This document shows positions 42,248-51,301 of a stretch of DNA of 64,000 nucleotides, in pieces. The position numbers and the translations under genes are program-made. Every line of letters begins with the position of its first letter. Within the stretch, counting starts at the first letter, position 1. The stretch spans positions 2,895,501 to 2,959,500 of the forward strand of contig NZ_JAAMTH010000001.1 in the NCBI RefSeq assembly GCF_018283455.1. Reading direction: 5' to 3'. The stretch comes from Planococcus sp. MSAK28401. Lineage in GTDB: Bacteria; Bacillota; Bacilli; Bacillales_A; Planococcaceae. The notes under the pieces were generated by a model. The model was not told where the DNA came from and ran no database searches. It saw only the letters and a list, made by a program, of their open reading frames with translations.

Positions 42248-43048
42248 ATGGTGAAAGCGATTTTCTTTGATTTGGACGATACTTTATTGTGGGATCAGCA
42301 AAGCGTGAAAGAAGCATTCCGTGAAACATGTGAGTGGGCAGCGGAACAAACGAACACCGATTGCAGCGATTTGGAACAGGCGGTGCGGGAAGAAGCCCGC
42401 AAACTGTATGCGGGCTATTCGACACATGCCTTTACGCAAATGATCGGCATCAACCCGTTCGAAGGGCTGTGGGGGCGTTTCGATGATTCGGGAGACGATT
42501 TCCAACAACTTAAAGAAGTCGCCCCAGGCTATCAACAAGAGGCCTGGACGCTCGGGCTGAAACGCATCGGCATCGACGATCCTGCCTTAGGGAAACAGCT
42601 AGCCGAGTATTTCCCAGAAGCCAGAAAACGCAATCCCATTCTCTACGAAGACAGTTTGGAAGTGCTCGATCAATTGAAAGACCGTTTCGATTTATTGCTG
42701 TTGACGAATGGGTCACCGAGCCTTCAGCAGATCAAACTCGACATCACGCCGGAAATCGCGCCGTACTTCGACCATATCGTCATCTCCGGCGCTTTCGGGC
42801 GCGGCAAGCCCGATGTCTCCATCTTCGAGCACGCCTTGTCGAAGTTCGGCTATGCCCCGGAAGACGTATTGATGGTCGGCGACAATCCGCTGACGGACAT
42901 CCTCGGGGCTGAGCGTGCGGGCATCCCGTCCGTCTGGCTCAACCGAGAGCAAAAAGCCCCTCATGAAACGGTTGTCGCAACTCATGAAATTAACAGCCTG
43001 AAAGAGCTATTGCCCTTGCTCAACAAGCTGGAAACCACATCTGCATAA
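42248..43048 (+). CDS. HAD-family hydrolase, possible phosphoserine phosphatase (YsaA-like)
   Basis: A 266-residue HAD phosphatase with a helical cap. Motif I is FFDLDDTLLW (nucleophile and acid Asp, residues 8 and 10), motif II LLTNGSPS, motif III the Lys in GAFGRGKPDVSIF, and motif IV MVGDNPLTDILGA. It resembles B. subtilis YsaA, which has been annotated as phosphoserine phosphatase. The convergent neighbour pair serA/aminotransferase makes the first two steps of serine synthesis, and no other phosphatase is in view, so this role is a reasonable inference. ATG 42248 follows AAGGGAG by nine bases. Confidence 0.75.
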   Translation: MVKAIFFDLDDTLLWDQQSVKEAFRETCEWAAEQTNTDCSDLEQAVREEARKLYAGYSTHAFTQMIGINPFEGLWGRFDDSGDDFQQLKEVAPGYQQEAWTLGLKRIGIDDPALGKQLAEYFPEARKRNPILYEDSLEVLDQLKDRFDLLLLTNGSPSLQQIKLDITPEIAPYFDHIVISGAFGRGKPDVSIFEHALSKFGYAPEDVLMVGDNPLTDILGAERAGIPSVWLNREQKAPHETVVATHEINSLKELLPLLNKLETTSA

Positions 43049-43100
43049 GAAAAGCGCCCGCCCGAATGTGTCTAGAGACCAATCAGGAGGGCGCTTTATT
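43049..43100. terminator. bidirectional terminator
   Basis: Stem AAAGCGCCC/GGGCGCTTT around a 29-base loop region, T run on the plus side, between convergent genes. Confidence 0.7.
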
Positions 43101-43103
43101 TTT

Positions 43104-44690
43104 TTACAGATCGATTGCCGTAACGCTTTCGATTTCTTCGAGTTTCTTCAATCCTTCCAAATCTTCCGGATCGGCGTGCTTATCGATCGACAGCATCATG
43201 ATCGCGTCGCCGCCGACATTCGAACGCCCAACCTGCATCGTCGCGATATTGATGTCTTCTGCGCCGAGCAATGTGCCGACGCGGCCGATGACGCCCGGAC
43301 GGTCATTATGGCGGATGAACAACAGGTGGCCGTTCGGCAGGAAGTCGACGATATAATCATCCACTTTGACGATGCGTGCGCCTTGGCCGTTCAAAAGCGT
43401 GCCGGATGCTTTTCGCGTGCCGCTCTGCGTTTTCACTTCGACAGTGATGAGGTTAGTAAAGCCGCGGGATTCGGTCGATTTATGTTCGTTGACATGAATG
43501 CCTTTTTGGTTGGCGATATACATCGCATTGACGTCATTGACGTGTTTGCCGAGATGGCGTTTGAGCATCCCTTTGAGCATATTGCGCGTCAATGGGCCGA
43601 CTTCAAGGTTCGCGAGCTCGCCAGAATAATAGACATTCACTTCATCCGCCGTTTCACCGGTCAAATCAGTGAGAAACGTACCGATGCGTTCTGCCAAATC
43701 GAAATATGGCTCGATGCGTTTCATGATTTCTTTCGGCACAGACGGCAAGTTTACAGAATTGCGGACGGTGCCATATTTGACGAAGCTGACGACATCTTGG
43801 CTGACGTCGACCGCAACGCTTTCCTGCGCTTCAAAAGTGCTCGCCCCCAAGTGAGGCGTCGCGATGATTTCCGGCAATTCCAGCAAGCGGAAATCCACCA
43901 TTGGCTCTTGTTCAAACACATCGAGTGCCGCACCAGCCACTTTGCCCGATTTTACTGCGTCGTACAGCGCGCTTTCGTCGATGATGCCGCCGCGTGCGCA
44001 GTTGATGATCTGCACGCCGTCTTTCATTATCTTGAAAGCTTCCGCATCGATCAAATGCTTCGTTTCTTTCAACAGCGGCGTATGGACCGTAATAAAGTCA
44101 GCCACTTTCAAGACATCTTCCACCGAGCCGAAATCCACACCGAGTTTTTCGGCTTTTTCAGCGGTCAAAAATGGATCGTAAGCGATAATGTTCATGCGCT
44201 GTCCTTTGGCACGCGCTGCCACTTCCTGGCCAATGCGCCCGAAGCCGACAACGCCGAGCGTCTTATTTTTCAATTCGACGCCGACATAGGCTTTGCGGTC
44301 CCATTTTCCTTGCTTCAAGGAATTATAGGCTTGTGGAATTTTGCGCGCCATCCCCATCAGCATCGCCATCGTATGCTCGGCTGCTGAGTTGGTATTGCCG
44401 TCCGGTGCGTTGACGACAATAATGCCGTGCTCGGTTGCCGCTGCCAAATCGATATTATCGACACCGACGCCTGCGCGGCCGATGATTTTCAAATTGGAAG
44501 CTTTTTCGATCAATTCACGCGTCACTTGCGTTTGGCTCCGGACGAGCAATGCATCGAATCCGTCGATGCGTTCAGCAAGTTCCGCTTCAGTTAAATTCGT
44601 CTCCATGACGATATTGATGCCGTCGGCGTGGCGCAGTGGATATACGCCTTCTTCTGATAGGGGGTCGCTGATCAATACGTGAAATGTCAT
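43104..44690 (-). CDS. serA: D-3-phosphoglycerate dehydrogenase
   Basis: A 528-residue type I PGDH, first enzyme of serine synthesis. The order is substrate domain, Rossmann domain ([29 protein letters not shown], about residues 146-174), catalytic Arg/Glu/His in [19 protein letters not shown] and TPHLGAST, intervening ASB domain (about 320-450) and C-terminal ACT domain ([32 protein letters not shown]) for serine feedback. Its start overlaps the aminotransferase stop (TAATG), so the two are translationally coupled and share the T-box leader. Confidence 0.96.
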   Translation of the reverse strand: MTFHVLISDPLSEEGVYPLRHADGINIVMETNLTEAELAERIDGFDALLVRSQTQVTRELIEKASNLKIIGRAGVGVDNIDLAAATEHGIIVVNAPDGNTNSAAEHTMAMLMGMARKIPQAYNSLKQGKWDRKAYVGVELKNKTLGVVGFGRIGQEVAARAKGQRMNIIAYDPFLTAEKAEKLGVDFGSVEDVLKVADFITVHTPLLKETKHLIDAEAFKIMKDGVQIINCARGGIIDESALYDAVKSGKVAGAALDVFEQEPMVDFRLLELPEIIATPHLGASTFEAQESVAVDVSQDVVSFVKYGTVRNSVNLPSVPKEIMKRIEPYFDLAERIGTFLTDLTGETADEVNVYYSGELANLEVGPLTRNMLKGMLKRHLGKHVNDVNAMYIANQKGIHVNEHKSTESRGFTNLITVEVKTQSGTRKASGTLLNGQGARIVKVDDYIVDFLPNGHLLFIRHNDRPGVIGRVGTLLGAEDINIATMQVGRSNVGGDAIMMLSIDKHADPEDLEGLKKLEEIESVTAIDL

Positions 44691-45847
44691 TACTTATCCT
44701 TCCCTTCCAAAAAGACTTGCTGCGCGGCTGCGATGCCCGCGCCAAGCGTAATATCTTGCCCAAGTTTCTTCAAGACGACTTCCGATGCGGCGAGCGCCTG
44801 CAGCACTTCCGCCGGGGAGCAATAGCCCATATGCCCGATGCGGAAGATGCTTTTCGCGAGATGCTGCTGTCCACCCGCAAATTCAATGGCAAACTCTTCT
44901 TTTAGCACTTTGCGGAATTTTTCTGCGTCAAAATCTTCCGGATGTACGGCAGTAACGGTCGGCGATGCGTCCTTGTCGCTTGTGAGCAACCGGACGTTCA
45001 GCGCCTTGAATGCAGCGCGGGTCATATCGCGCATCAAGCGGTGCCGGCGGTAAACATTTTCCAGCCCTTCTTCCTCCAATAAATTCAGCACTTGCTGCAG
45101 GCCGTAAAGGATGGAGATAGCCGGTGTAAACGGTGTCGTATCTTTCTCGATGTTGTCGCGGTGTTTAATTAAATCCAAGTAAAAACGCGGCTGCGGATTC
45201 GCTTCGATTTTTTTCCATGCCCGCTTGCTCGCTGCGATGAACGCGAGCCCTGCCGGCAGCATGAACGCTTTTTGGGAGCCGGTCACGACAATATCGACGC
45301 CCCATTTGTCCATTTCCGTCTCCGTTCCCGCTACGCATGAAACGCCGTCAACGACGATCAGCGCGTCCGATACTTGTTTCACCGTCTCCGCAAGTTCTTT
45401 AATCGGATTCAAGACACCGGTTGAGGTTTCACAGAACGTAGAGAAAATGACGCGGATGTCCGGATGCTCCCCAAGGAAATTTTTTACGGCTTCCGGATCC
45501 GCCGCTTGTCCCCATTCCACGTTGAAAACATGTGTCGTGATCCCGTAGGCTTGGCAGATTTTAGCGAACCGTTCGCCGAATGCACCGGTGACAAGCACCA
45601 TTACTTCGTCGCCGGGCGCCACCGTATTGACTACTGCACTTTCCAGCGCGGAAGTTCCGCTGCCCGTCAAAATCATCACTTCTTCTTTTGTGCCAAATAC
45701 TTTTTTCAATTTCGGGCGGATATCTCTGATCAATGAATACGTGCTTTCCCCGCGATGCCCGATCATCGGTTGTGCCATGGCCCGTTCTACGCTCGGTGGA
45801 ATTGGTGTCGGTCCTGGAATTCGCAAAATTTGTTGGTCTGTCAGCAT
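44690..45847 (-). CDS. class V PLP aminotransferase, likely phosphoserine aminotransferase
   Basis: A 385-residue fold type I aminotransferase of the serine-glyoxylate/alanine-glyoxylate (PucG-like) group. Opening RIPGPTPIPPSVERAMAQPMIGHRG, the cofactor Asp in LIVVDGVSCVAG, and the Schiff-base Lys in VVTGSQKAFMLPAGLAF (about residue 194) are visible. It is not a canonical SerC. Its position under a serine T-box and ahead of serA indicates that it converts 3-phosphohydroxypyruvate to phosphoserine. The start at 45847 follows AAAGGGGATATTATC; the frame upstream runs into the leader terminator. Confidence 0.88.
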   Translation of the reverse strand: MLTDQQILRIPGPTPIPPSVERAMAQPMIGHRGESTYSLIRDIRPKLKKVFGTKEEVMILTGSGTSALESAVVNTVAPGDEVMVLVTGAFGERFAKICQAYGITTHVFNVEWGQAADPEAVKNFLGEHPDIRVIFSTFCETSTGVLNPIKELAETVKQVSDALIVVDGVSCVAGTETEMDKWGVDIVVTGSQKAFMLPAGLAFIAASKRAWKKIEANPQPRFYLDLIKHRDNIEKDTTPFTPAISILYGLQQVLNLLEEEGLENVYRRHRLMRDMTRAAFKALNVRLLTSDKDASPTVTAVHPEDFDAEKFRKVLKEEFAIEFAGGQQHLAKSIFRIGHMGYCSPAEVLQALAASEVVLKKLGQDITLGAGIAAAQQVFLEGKDK

Positions 45848-45894
45848 GATAATATCCCCTTTCGATTTGAAAAAATGTTTTTTGGAAATTTGTA

Positions 45895-46170
45895 TACAAA
45901 AAAAGACTCTACGCCCCACATCCAAGATGCAAGGGGCGAAGAGTCTCTAGTCGCGGTACCACCCTAATTTACTGCCCAGCATACAGGCAGCCTCATTAAT
46001 ATCATGCGTAACGTGCATGAAGCGGATGGGCTTACTAAACTGTTCAGCACATCTATTCGGGAGTGCTGCCGAATGCCGGAACCGCTGATTCGCACCACCC
46101 ATCAGCTCTCTTAAGATTCCTCTGCCCACGGCCTATCTCCGTCGCAATAGTTAATCGATATAAGTGAATT
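45895..46170 (-). promoter_or_regulatory. T-box: serine-specific T-box leader
   Basis: Read on the minus strand from about 46170: Stem I with the AGAGAG and GGTG loop elements (46087-46117), and a specifier loop CGGC-AGC-A-CTCC whose codon AGC (46065-46067) is serine. The conserved T-box core GGTGGTACCGCG lies at 45952-45963, followed by a terminator stem around GAGACTCT/AGAGTCT (45899-45949) with a T run. Uncharged tRNA-Ser would favour antitermination and expression of the aminotransferase and serA. Confidence 0.9.
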
Positions 46171-46176
46171 GAGTCC

Positions 46177-46205
46177 ATCATATATACGAAAAAAACTATT
46201 GTCAA
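46177..46205 (-). promoter_or_regulatory. sigma-A promoter of the T-box/serine operon
   Basis: On the minus strand TTGACA, 17 bases, TATGAT: a near-consensus promoter just before the T-box leader. Confidence 0.85.
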
Positions 46206-46416
46206 TATATAAAAAATATTTAGATTTCTTTGCAAGCGTTTCCAACGCTGATTCCACTATAGGCATCGGTGCCAAAAAAATAATTTCATTCCCCGCTTGT
46301 CCTTTCAGAGAATTCCGCACTCTGAGATAATTCAATTGTGATGGCCCGCACATGCTAGTAGGCTCTAATTTGCGTATAATGAATAGAGCTTCCCTTTTCA
46401 CTTGTTGTATTTTCAG

Positions 46417-46441
46417 GAATAATGTCTTGAAGAATGGGTAA
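46417..46441 (+). promoter_or_regulatory. possible sigma-B promoter of csbB
   Basis: GAATAA, 13 bases, GGGTAA, about 50 bases upstream of the start. The -10 is perfect, the -35 weak. B. subtilis csbB is sigma-B controlled. The rest of 46206-46416 shows no gene. Confidence 0.4.
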
Positions 46442-46491
46442 ATGGATTTTTGGGGAAGATTTTGAATGCCCTTTGAAAGGAGAACACCATT

Positions 46492-47430
46492 ATGAAGCTG
46501 ATCTCTATTATTGTGCCAGCTTTCAACGAAGAAGCGAACATCGCTTCGATGTACAAGACTTTGGTGCAAGAACTTGAGCCGCTTCCTTATCTGTATGAAA
46601 TCATGTTTATCAATGACGGCAGCAGTGACGGAACTTTAGATAAAATACTCAAACTCGCCAACGAACACGAAACCGTAAAATATATTTCCCTGTCCCGTAA
46701 TTTCGGGAAAGAATCCGCTATGTTTGCAGGCATGAAACGAATCAAAGGAGACGCTGTCATCCTGATGGACAGCGATATGCAGCACCCTCCCACACTCATC
46801 TGCGAAATGATCCAAGGTTATGAAGACGGCTTCCATCAAGTCGTCGCCAAACGGTCTCGCAAGGGAGATTCGAAACTGCGCAGTGCATTTTCTTCCCTAT
46901 ATTACAAAATAGTCAATTCCGTAACCGATGTCAGCTTCGAAGACGGCGAAGGCGATTTCCGCCTCCTGAGCCGCAAAGCCATCAATTCCATCCTGTCACT
47001 CAGTGAGAGCAATCGTTTTTCTAAGGGCATCTACTCGTGGATCGGCCTCAGCAAGAAAACCATCAGCTATGACAACGTCGCGCGCGCAGAAGGCGATTCC
47101 AAATGGTCCTTCGCAAGCCTCGTCAATTACGGCATCGACGGGATCATTTCATTCAACATGAAGCCGTTGCGCATCTGTTTTTATACTGGCTTTCTCGTCT
47201 TGTTCCTGTCCTTGCTTTATATCGCTTTTACGTTTTACCAAATCATGGTACGTGGCGTCATCGCACCCGGTTATTTCACGACCATCACGGCGATTTTGCT
47301 GCTTGGCGGCATTCAATTGATCAGCCTTGGCGTCATCGGCGAATACGTCGGGCGCATCTATAACGAAACCAAGCAGCGGCCGCATTTCTTGGTCGAGATG
47401 AGCAATGTGGATGAATACGATGAATCTTAA
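46492..47430 (+). CDS. csbB: GT2 glycosyltransferase, undecaprenyl-phosphate sugar transferase (CsbB-like)
   Basis: A 312-residue membrane-associated glycosyltransferase. The GT-A domain has SIIVPAFNEEANI, INDGSSDGTLD, the DXD motif in VILMDSDMQHPP (about residues 90-101) and FRLLSRKA; two C-terminal membrane segments follow (about 228-250 and 262-285). CsbB/GtrB proteins load a sugar, GlcNAc in B. subtilis, onto undecaprenyl phosphate at the inner face. Followed by gtcA and yfhO in one operon, it should supply the donor for glycosylation of lipoteichoic acid or another wall polymer. The ATG follows AAAGGAGAACACCATT. Confidence 0.88.
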   Translation: MKLISIIVPAFNEEANIASMYKTLVQELEPLPYLYEIMFINDGSSDGTLDKILKLANEHETVKYISLSRNFGKESAMFAGMKRIKGDAVILMDSDMQHPPTLICEMIQGYEDGFHQVVAKRSRKGDSKLRSAFSSLYYKIVNSVTDVSFEDGEGDFRLLSRKAINSILSLSESNRFSKGIYSWIGLSKKTISYDNVARAEGDSKWSFASLVNYGIDGIISFNMKPLRICFYTGFLVLFLSLLYIAFTFYQIMVRGVIAPGYFTTITAILLLGGIQLISLGVIGEYVGRIYNETKQRPHFLVEMSNVDEYDES

Positions 47431-47815
47431 GCGCTTGAATACGGAGTTCACCCGCTTTGTTTTTGTTGGGGTCGTCAACACGCTCAGCTATTACTCCATC
47501 TATCTGTTTTTGCATAATGTGCTCGACTGGGTCTATATGCTTTCCCATATCATCGGATTTTTGATCAGCTTGAACATTTCGTTTTTCTTGAACACTTACG
47601 TAACGTATCGCGTCAAACCGACCTTGAGGAAGTATTTGTATTTCCCGCTGACACAAGTCGTCAATATGTCGGTTTCTACATTCTTGATTTTCATATTCGT
47701 GGAATTTCTCCACATCAACAGCAATATCGCGCCTTTTGCTGCAGTGATTTTCACCATTCCCGTGACCTTTGTCGTCTCCGGAAAAATCCTTAAAGCGCCA
47801 GCGCAATCCAAATAA
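47405..47815 (+). CDS. gtcA: GtrA-family flippase (GtcA/YngA-like)
   Basis: A 136-residue protein with four hydrophobic segments (FVFVGVVNTLSYYSIYLFL, MLSHIIGFLISLNISFFLN, VVNMSVSTFLIFIFVEF, IAPFAAVIFTIPVTFVVSG), the GtrA layout. It is proposed to flip undecaprenyl-phosphate-sugar across the membrane between CsbB and YfhO. In B. subtilis the equivalent (YngA/GtcA) is encoded elsewhere; here it sits between its partners. The gene overlaps the csbB end; the true start may be ATG 47411 or 47420 because the Shine-Dalgarno signal is weak. Confidence 0.85.
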   Translation: MWMNTMNLKRLNTEFTRFVFVGVVNTLSYYSIYLFLHNVLDWVYMLSHIIGFLISLNISFFLNTYVTYRVKPTLRKYLYFPLTQVVNMSVSTFLIFIFVEFLHINSNIAPFAAVIFTIPVTFVVSGKILKAPAQSK

Positions 47816-47834
47816 TCATAAAGACGGTGGCATT

Positions 47835-50450
47835 ATGCGTTCTTTTCGTCCCTATCTTCTACTGACAGTTGCATTTTTAGCCATGGCCATCATCGGCCAT
47901 GGCGTCTTTCTGTTTCAATGGACCCAAAACCAGTTCATGGCCGGTCCCAATGACGGCCTTGCCCAAATGATGCCGTTTAAGCAATTGCTTTATGACCACT
48001 ACACGCAAGGCGAATTCTTCTATTCCTTCGATTTCGGCCTCGGTGCTGGCATATTCAGCGAACTATCGTATTATTTTTCGACGTCTTTCGTGTATATCTC
48101 GACACTTGTAATTGTCTATTTATTCGATTCCCTTCAATTGATCGGTGATCCCGATGTCCTGTTCTGGGCCAACGCGTCCGTTTTCATCAGCGTTGCCAGG
48201 CTGACCATCGTATTGATCGTCACTTACACCGTGTTCCGCTATATGCGCATCACGCGCTTATCGGCATTTGTCGGCGCAAGCATTTATGGGATCTCTGGCA
48301 TGTACTTCCGCCATGCGGCATTTTGGGAGTTTTTTGCGGATGCATTCATCTGGCTGCCCTTGCTGATTTTCGGTGCCGAAAAAATCTTCCGCGAACAAAA
48401 ACCCGGCTGGTTTATGTTCGCCGTTGCGATCGCGATGATCGATAATTTCTATTTTGCTTATATCAACTTTCTCCTGACGGGTATTTACATTGTGTTCCGC
48501 CTGTTCATTCCGCTTGAGAAGACAGAAACGAAGTGGAAGCAAGCTATTCTATGGTTCTTGATGGCCGGATCGATCGGCGCTGGCATGTCCATGGTATCGT
48601 TCATCCCTTCTGTCTATGCATTCTTGAACAATCATCGGCCGGCATTCCAGCAAGATATTCTATGGTTCGATGAAACGGAAAACATTCTGTTCATGAGCCG
48701 TTACATCCTGTTACCGGCGATGTTTATGCTATTTTTATTCATTCCATCCCTGTATAAGCTCCATCGCTTCAGGCTTTTCGCATTGCTCGGCCTCCTGGCG
48801 ATGGTGCTGTATCACAGTCCGATGGCCGGCAGTATTTTCAACGGCTTTTCTGCACCTCAGCACCGCTGGGAATACTTTATGTCGTTTGTCGCTGCAGGCG
48901 CAATTGCCAGCGGCTTGGATCATTTCCATAAGCTGCGCTTGAAGGAAGTTGTCCCGGCTGCAATTTTGACCGCCCTCCTTTATGGATGGTTCGCTTGGCG
49001 AGATGAAGCGCTTGAATTTACCACGCTTTATCCGCGCCTGGCACTGGCAGGTCTCGTATTGACCTTGGCAGCCGCTTTGGCAGCGATGGCCATTCGGCAG
49101 CGATGGCAAAAACCGCTATTGTCAGTTTTGCTGCTTGCTTTGGTGTTGGCAACCGCCAATGTCTACCAAAGTGAAAAACTGCTGGACAACGCCGATATCG
49201 CGGACGTCGATGAAGCTTTAATTACCGGTGAAGATTACGACAACGAGGAAGTACGCACTTTGATCGACGAAATCCAAGAACGCGAAAAGAGCGAGATGTA
49301 TCGCATCGACTGGATGGAAGGCGTGCGCAATAACACGCCGATTGTCCAGGACTTCCAAGGACTCAGCGCTTATTCCAGCATCTTGAATAAGAACTTGCTG
49401 TATTTCTATTTATACGATTTGGAGATCGACATGCAGCGGGAAAGCGTCAGCCGCTACGCAACACTCGGCAACCGCAGCAATCTACACAGTCTTTTGCAAG
49501 GCAATTATGCGATACGCGAACGGGAAGATCCGAATGTGCCATTCGGTTTCCGTAAATTTGCCGCTACCGATAATTTCATCGCTTATCAAAATCGCTACCC
49601 ATTGCCTTTCGCGCGTCCTGCTTTCCAGGTATACCAAGAGTCCCAGTTAGCGGATGAGCCGCCTTTGCTGCGCGAACACGCCATGCTCAGTGGAATCGTC
49701 TTGGATGAAACGGCAGAAACCGAACCCCTTCCCGATCGCTTCCCGGGAGAAGCTGAATATGAAATCGAAGAAATAGGCGCTAACTATGAAGACGGCGTGC
49801 TAGATATTTCCGAGGAAACCGGCGGAATCGATTTGCTGCTCGATGAAGTTCCTGAAGAAGGCGATTTGTATATCTCCTTCCATTTGGAGAATACGGCCGA
49901 GGATCAGGGCTTTCCGCTAGAAATCAATGAATACCGCACGACCCGCAAGTCCAATCAATCGATTTACAAGACCTTTGTTGACGATTTGACAATCCGGGTC
50001 AAGGCTGCCGAAACAGTTGAAATCCGCATGCCCGAAGGAACATATGAGCTAACGGATATTGAAATTGTGAAAGAACCCTATACCCTTTTGAGAGAGCAAA
50101 ATGCTTTAGCAGACCGCACGAGCAATTTGAAAATTGACGGCAGTCAAGTTGATGTGGCTTACGATAATCAAGATGGCGCCCCTTACCTCAATTTGTCGAT
50201 TCCTTACGAAAGAGGCTGGCAGGCGACCATCAATGATGAACCGGTCGATGTGCTGAAAGCCAACTATGCGTTTTTAGCGGTTCCTCTTGAAGACGGCATG
50301 AACAAAATTGAGCTGCGCTATCGCCCGCCGTTCTTTTTGCCCTCTCTCTTCACCAGCTTGTTGGCGCTCGCCACTGGAATGTTTTGGCTGCACCGGCGCA
50401 AAAGAAATGCCGCTCGTAAACATGAGCCAAAAGACACCATGACGAATTAA
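47835..50450 (+). CDS. yfhO: YfhO-family membrane glycosyltransferase
   Basis: An 871-residue polytopic protein of GT-C type. It has about twelve hydrophobic segments in residues 1-440, a large external domain (about 450-840, acidic, with the family's NNTPIVQDFQGLSAYSSILNKN segment) and a last membrane segment before a basic tail. Near the N-terminus, FDFGLGAGIFSELSYYF and GISGMYFRHAAFWEFF are characteristic. YfhO in B. subtilis transfers GlcNAc from the lipid carrier to lipoteichoic acid outside the membrane. The start at 47835 is set by the first membrane segment, with GGTGG upstream. It ends the csbB-gtcA-yfhO operon. Confidence 0.88.
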   Translation: MRSFRPYLLLTVAFLAMAIIGHGVFLFQWTQNQFMAGPNDGLAQMMPFKQLLYDHYTQGEFFYSFDFGLGAGIFSELSYYFSTSFVYISTLVIVYLFDSLQLIGDPDVLFWANASVFISVARLTIVLIVTYTVFRYMRITRLSAFVGASIYGISGMYFRHAAFWEFFADAFIWLPLLIFGAEKIFREQKPGWFMFAVAIAMIDNFYFAYINFLLTGIYIVFRLFIPLEKTETKWKQAILWFLMAGSIGAGMSMVSFIPSVYAFLNNHRPAFQQDILWFDETENILFMSRYILLPAMFMLFLFIPSLYKLHRFRLFALLGLLAMVLYHSPMAGSIFNGFSAPQHRWEYFMSFVAAGAIASGLDHFHKLRLKEVVPAAILTALLYGWFAWRDEALEFTTLYPRLALAGLVLTLAAALAAMAIRQRWQKPLLSVLLLALVLATANVYQSEKLLDNADIADVDEALITGEDYDNEEVRTLIDEIQEREKSEMYRIDWMEGVRNNTPIVQDFQGLSAYSSILNKNLLYFYLYDLEIDMQRESVSRYATLGNRSNLHSLLQGNYAIREREDPNVPFGFRKFAATDNFIAYQNRYPLPFARPAFQVYQESQLADEPPLLREHAMLSGIVLDETAETEPLPDRFPGEAEYEIEEIGANYEDGVLDISEETGGIDLLLDEVPEEGDLYISFHLENTAEDQGFPLEINEYRTTRKSNQSIYKTFVDDLTIRVKAAETVEIRMPEGTYELTDIEIVKEPYTLLREQNALADRTSNLKIDGSQVDVAYDNQDGAPYLNLSIPYERGWQATINDEPVDVLKANYAFLAVPLEDGMNKIELRYRPPFFLPSLFTSLLALATGMFWLHRRKRNAARKHEPKDTMTN

Positions 50451-50519
50451 CGGGTTTAGCTCCCCTCCTACATGTGTAAGGTAAGGTAATACAATTTTTA
50501 GGAGGAAGGAGAGAACGCG

Positions 50520-51158
50520 ATGAAATCATGGTTGATGCTTATGCTTTTAGGACTTTTACTGCTGCTGGCGGCATGTGGGGACGACACAACAGAACCTCCA
50601 ACGGAAACAGACGGAGCCGAACCGCAAGAAGAGGAAGTGGAAGAACAGGAAGGTGAGCCACAGGATGGTTCAGGAGGCGAATCATCAGGAGCCAGCGAAG
50701 TTCAATTGCTGACGGTTGAATTCCTGAACGCAGACGGGGATGCTACCGGTACTGCTGAATTGACGGAAGAGGACAACGGCGTTATGGTCACATTGAATGT
50801 AGAAGGATTGGAACCTGGCATGCACGGTATTCATTTCCACGAAGAAGGAATGTGTGAAGCGCCTGATTTTGAATCAGCAGGCGGACATTTCAACCCGACT
50901 GGCGCAAGCCATGGACTTGATAACCCGGACGGCCCTCATGCCGGTGACCTTCAAAATATTGAAGTTGCAGATGACGGTACTTCAATGGATGAACTGACAG
51001 CAGAAGAAGTCACTTTGCAAATCGGCGAAGATAACTCATTGTTGAAAGAAGGCGGAACAGCGCTCATCATCCACGCTTCAGAAGATGACGGCCAAACCGA
51101 CCCTTCCGGTGATTCCGGTGAACGCGTCGCTTGCGGCGTAGTTACAGCTGAAAACTAA
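50520..51158 (+). CDS. sodC: Cu/Zn superoxide dismutase lipoprotein
   Basis: A 212-residue lipoprotein with lipobox LAAC (Cys19), then an acidic, disordered linker (about 20-60, rich in E, G, S) that holds the enzyme off the membrane, and a Cu/Zn SOD domain. All metal ligands are visible: HFH in HGIHFHEEG, bridging His in GGHFNP, zinc ligands in HGLDNPDGPHAGDL, and the last copper His in ALIIHASEDD. The Cys pair for the disulfide is MCEAP and VACGV. Unlike B. subtilis YojM, which lacks a copper His, this one looks catalytically competent. GGAGGAAGGAGA precedes the ATG. Confidence 0.92.
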   Translation: MKSWLMLMLLGLLLLLAACGDDTTEPPTETDGAEPQEEEVEEQEGEPQDGSGGESSGASEVQLLTVEFLNADGDATGTAELTEEDNGVMVTLNVEGLEPGMHGIHFHEEGMCEAPDFESAGGHFNPTGASHGLDNPDGPHAGDLQNIEVADDGTSMDELTAEEVTLQIGEDNSLLKEGGTALIIHASEDDGQTDPSGDSGERVACGVVTAEN

Positions 51159-51163
51159 GCACT

Positions 51164-51200
51164 AAACCAGCCAGAGAATCTTCTCTGGCTGGTTTTTTAT
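51164..51200 (+). terminator. terminator of sodC
   Basis: Fourteen-base-pair stem AACCAGCCAGAGAA/TTCTCTGGCTGGTT followed by TTTTTT. Confidence 0.92.
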
Positions 51201-51241
51201 TGTCCATTAAAAACCTGTGTAAGAATAACAGTTTTCTTCGC

Positions 51242-51266
51242 GTTTAGCCCGAATCGGAACGGGAAT
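51242..51266 (+). promoter_or_regulatory. sigma-B promoter of the SDR gene
   Basis: GTTTAG, 13 bases, GGGAAT, 35 bases upstream of the ATG. Confidence 0.7.
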
Positions 51267-51301
51267 AACTACCATATATTCATATCGAGGAGGACGCTTA
51301 C

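Noticed and set aside
43068-44387. 439-codon open frame on the plus strand
   Set aside because: Entirely antisense to serA, with residue composition typical of a shadow frame (rich in H, F, R, D) and no ribosome binding site.
46223-46236. Cre site upstream of the serine operon
   Set aside because: Only 12 of 14 positions match and both W positions fail; likely chance.
46111-46569. 152-codon open frame on the minus strand
   Set aside because: It crosses the csbB start, the serine operon promoter and the T-box Stem I; no ribosome binding site.
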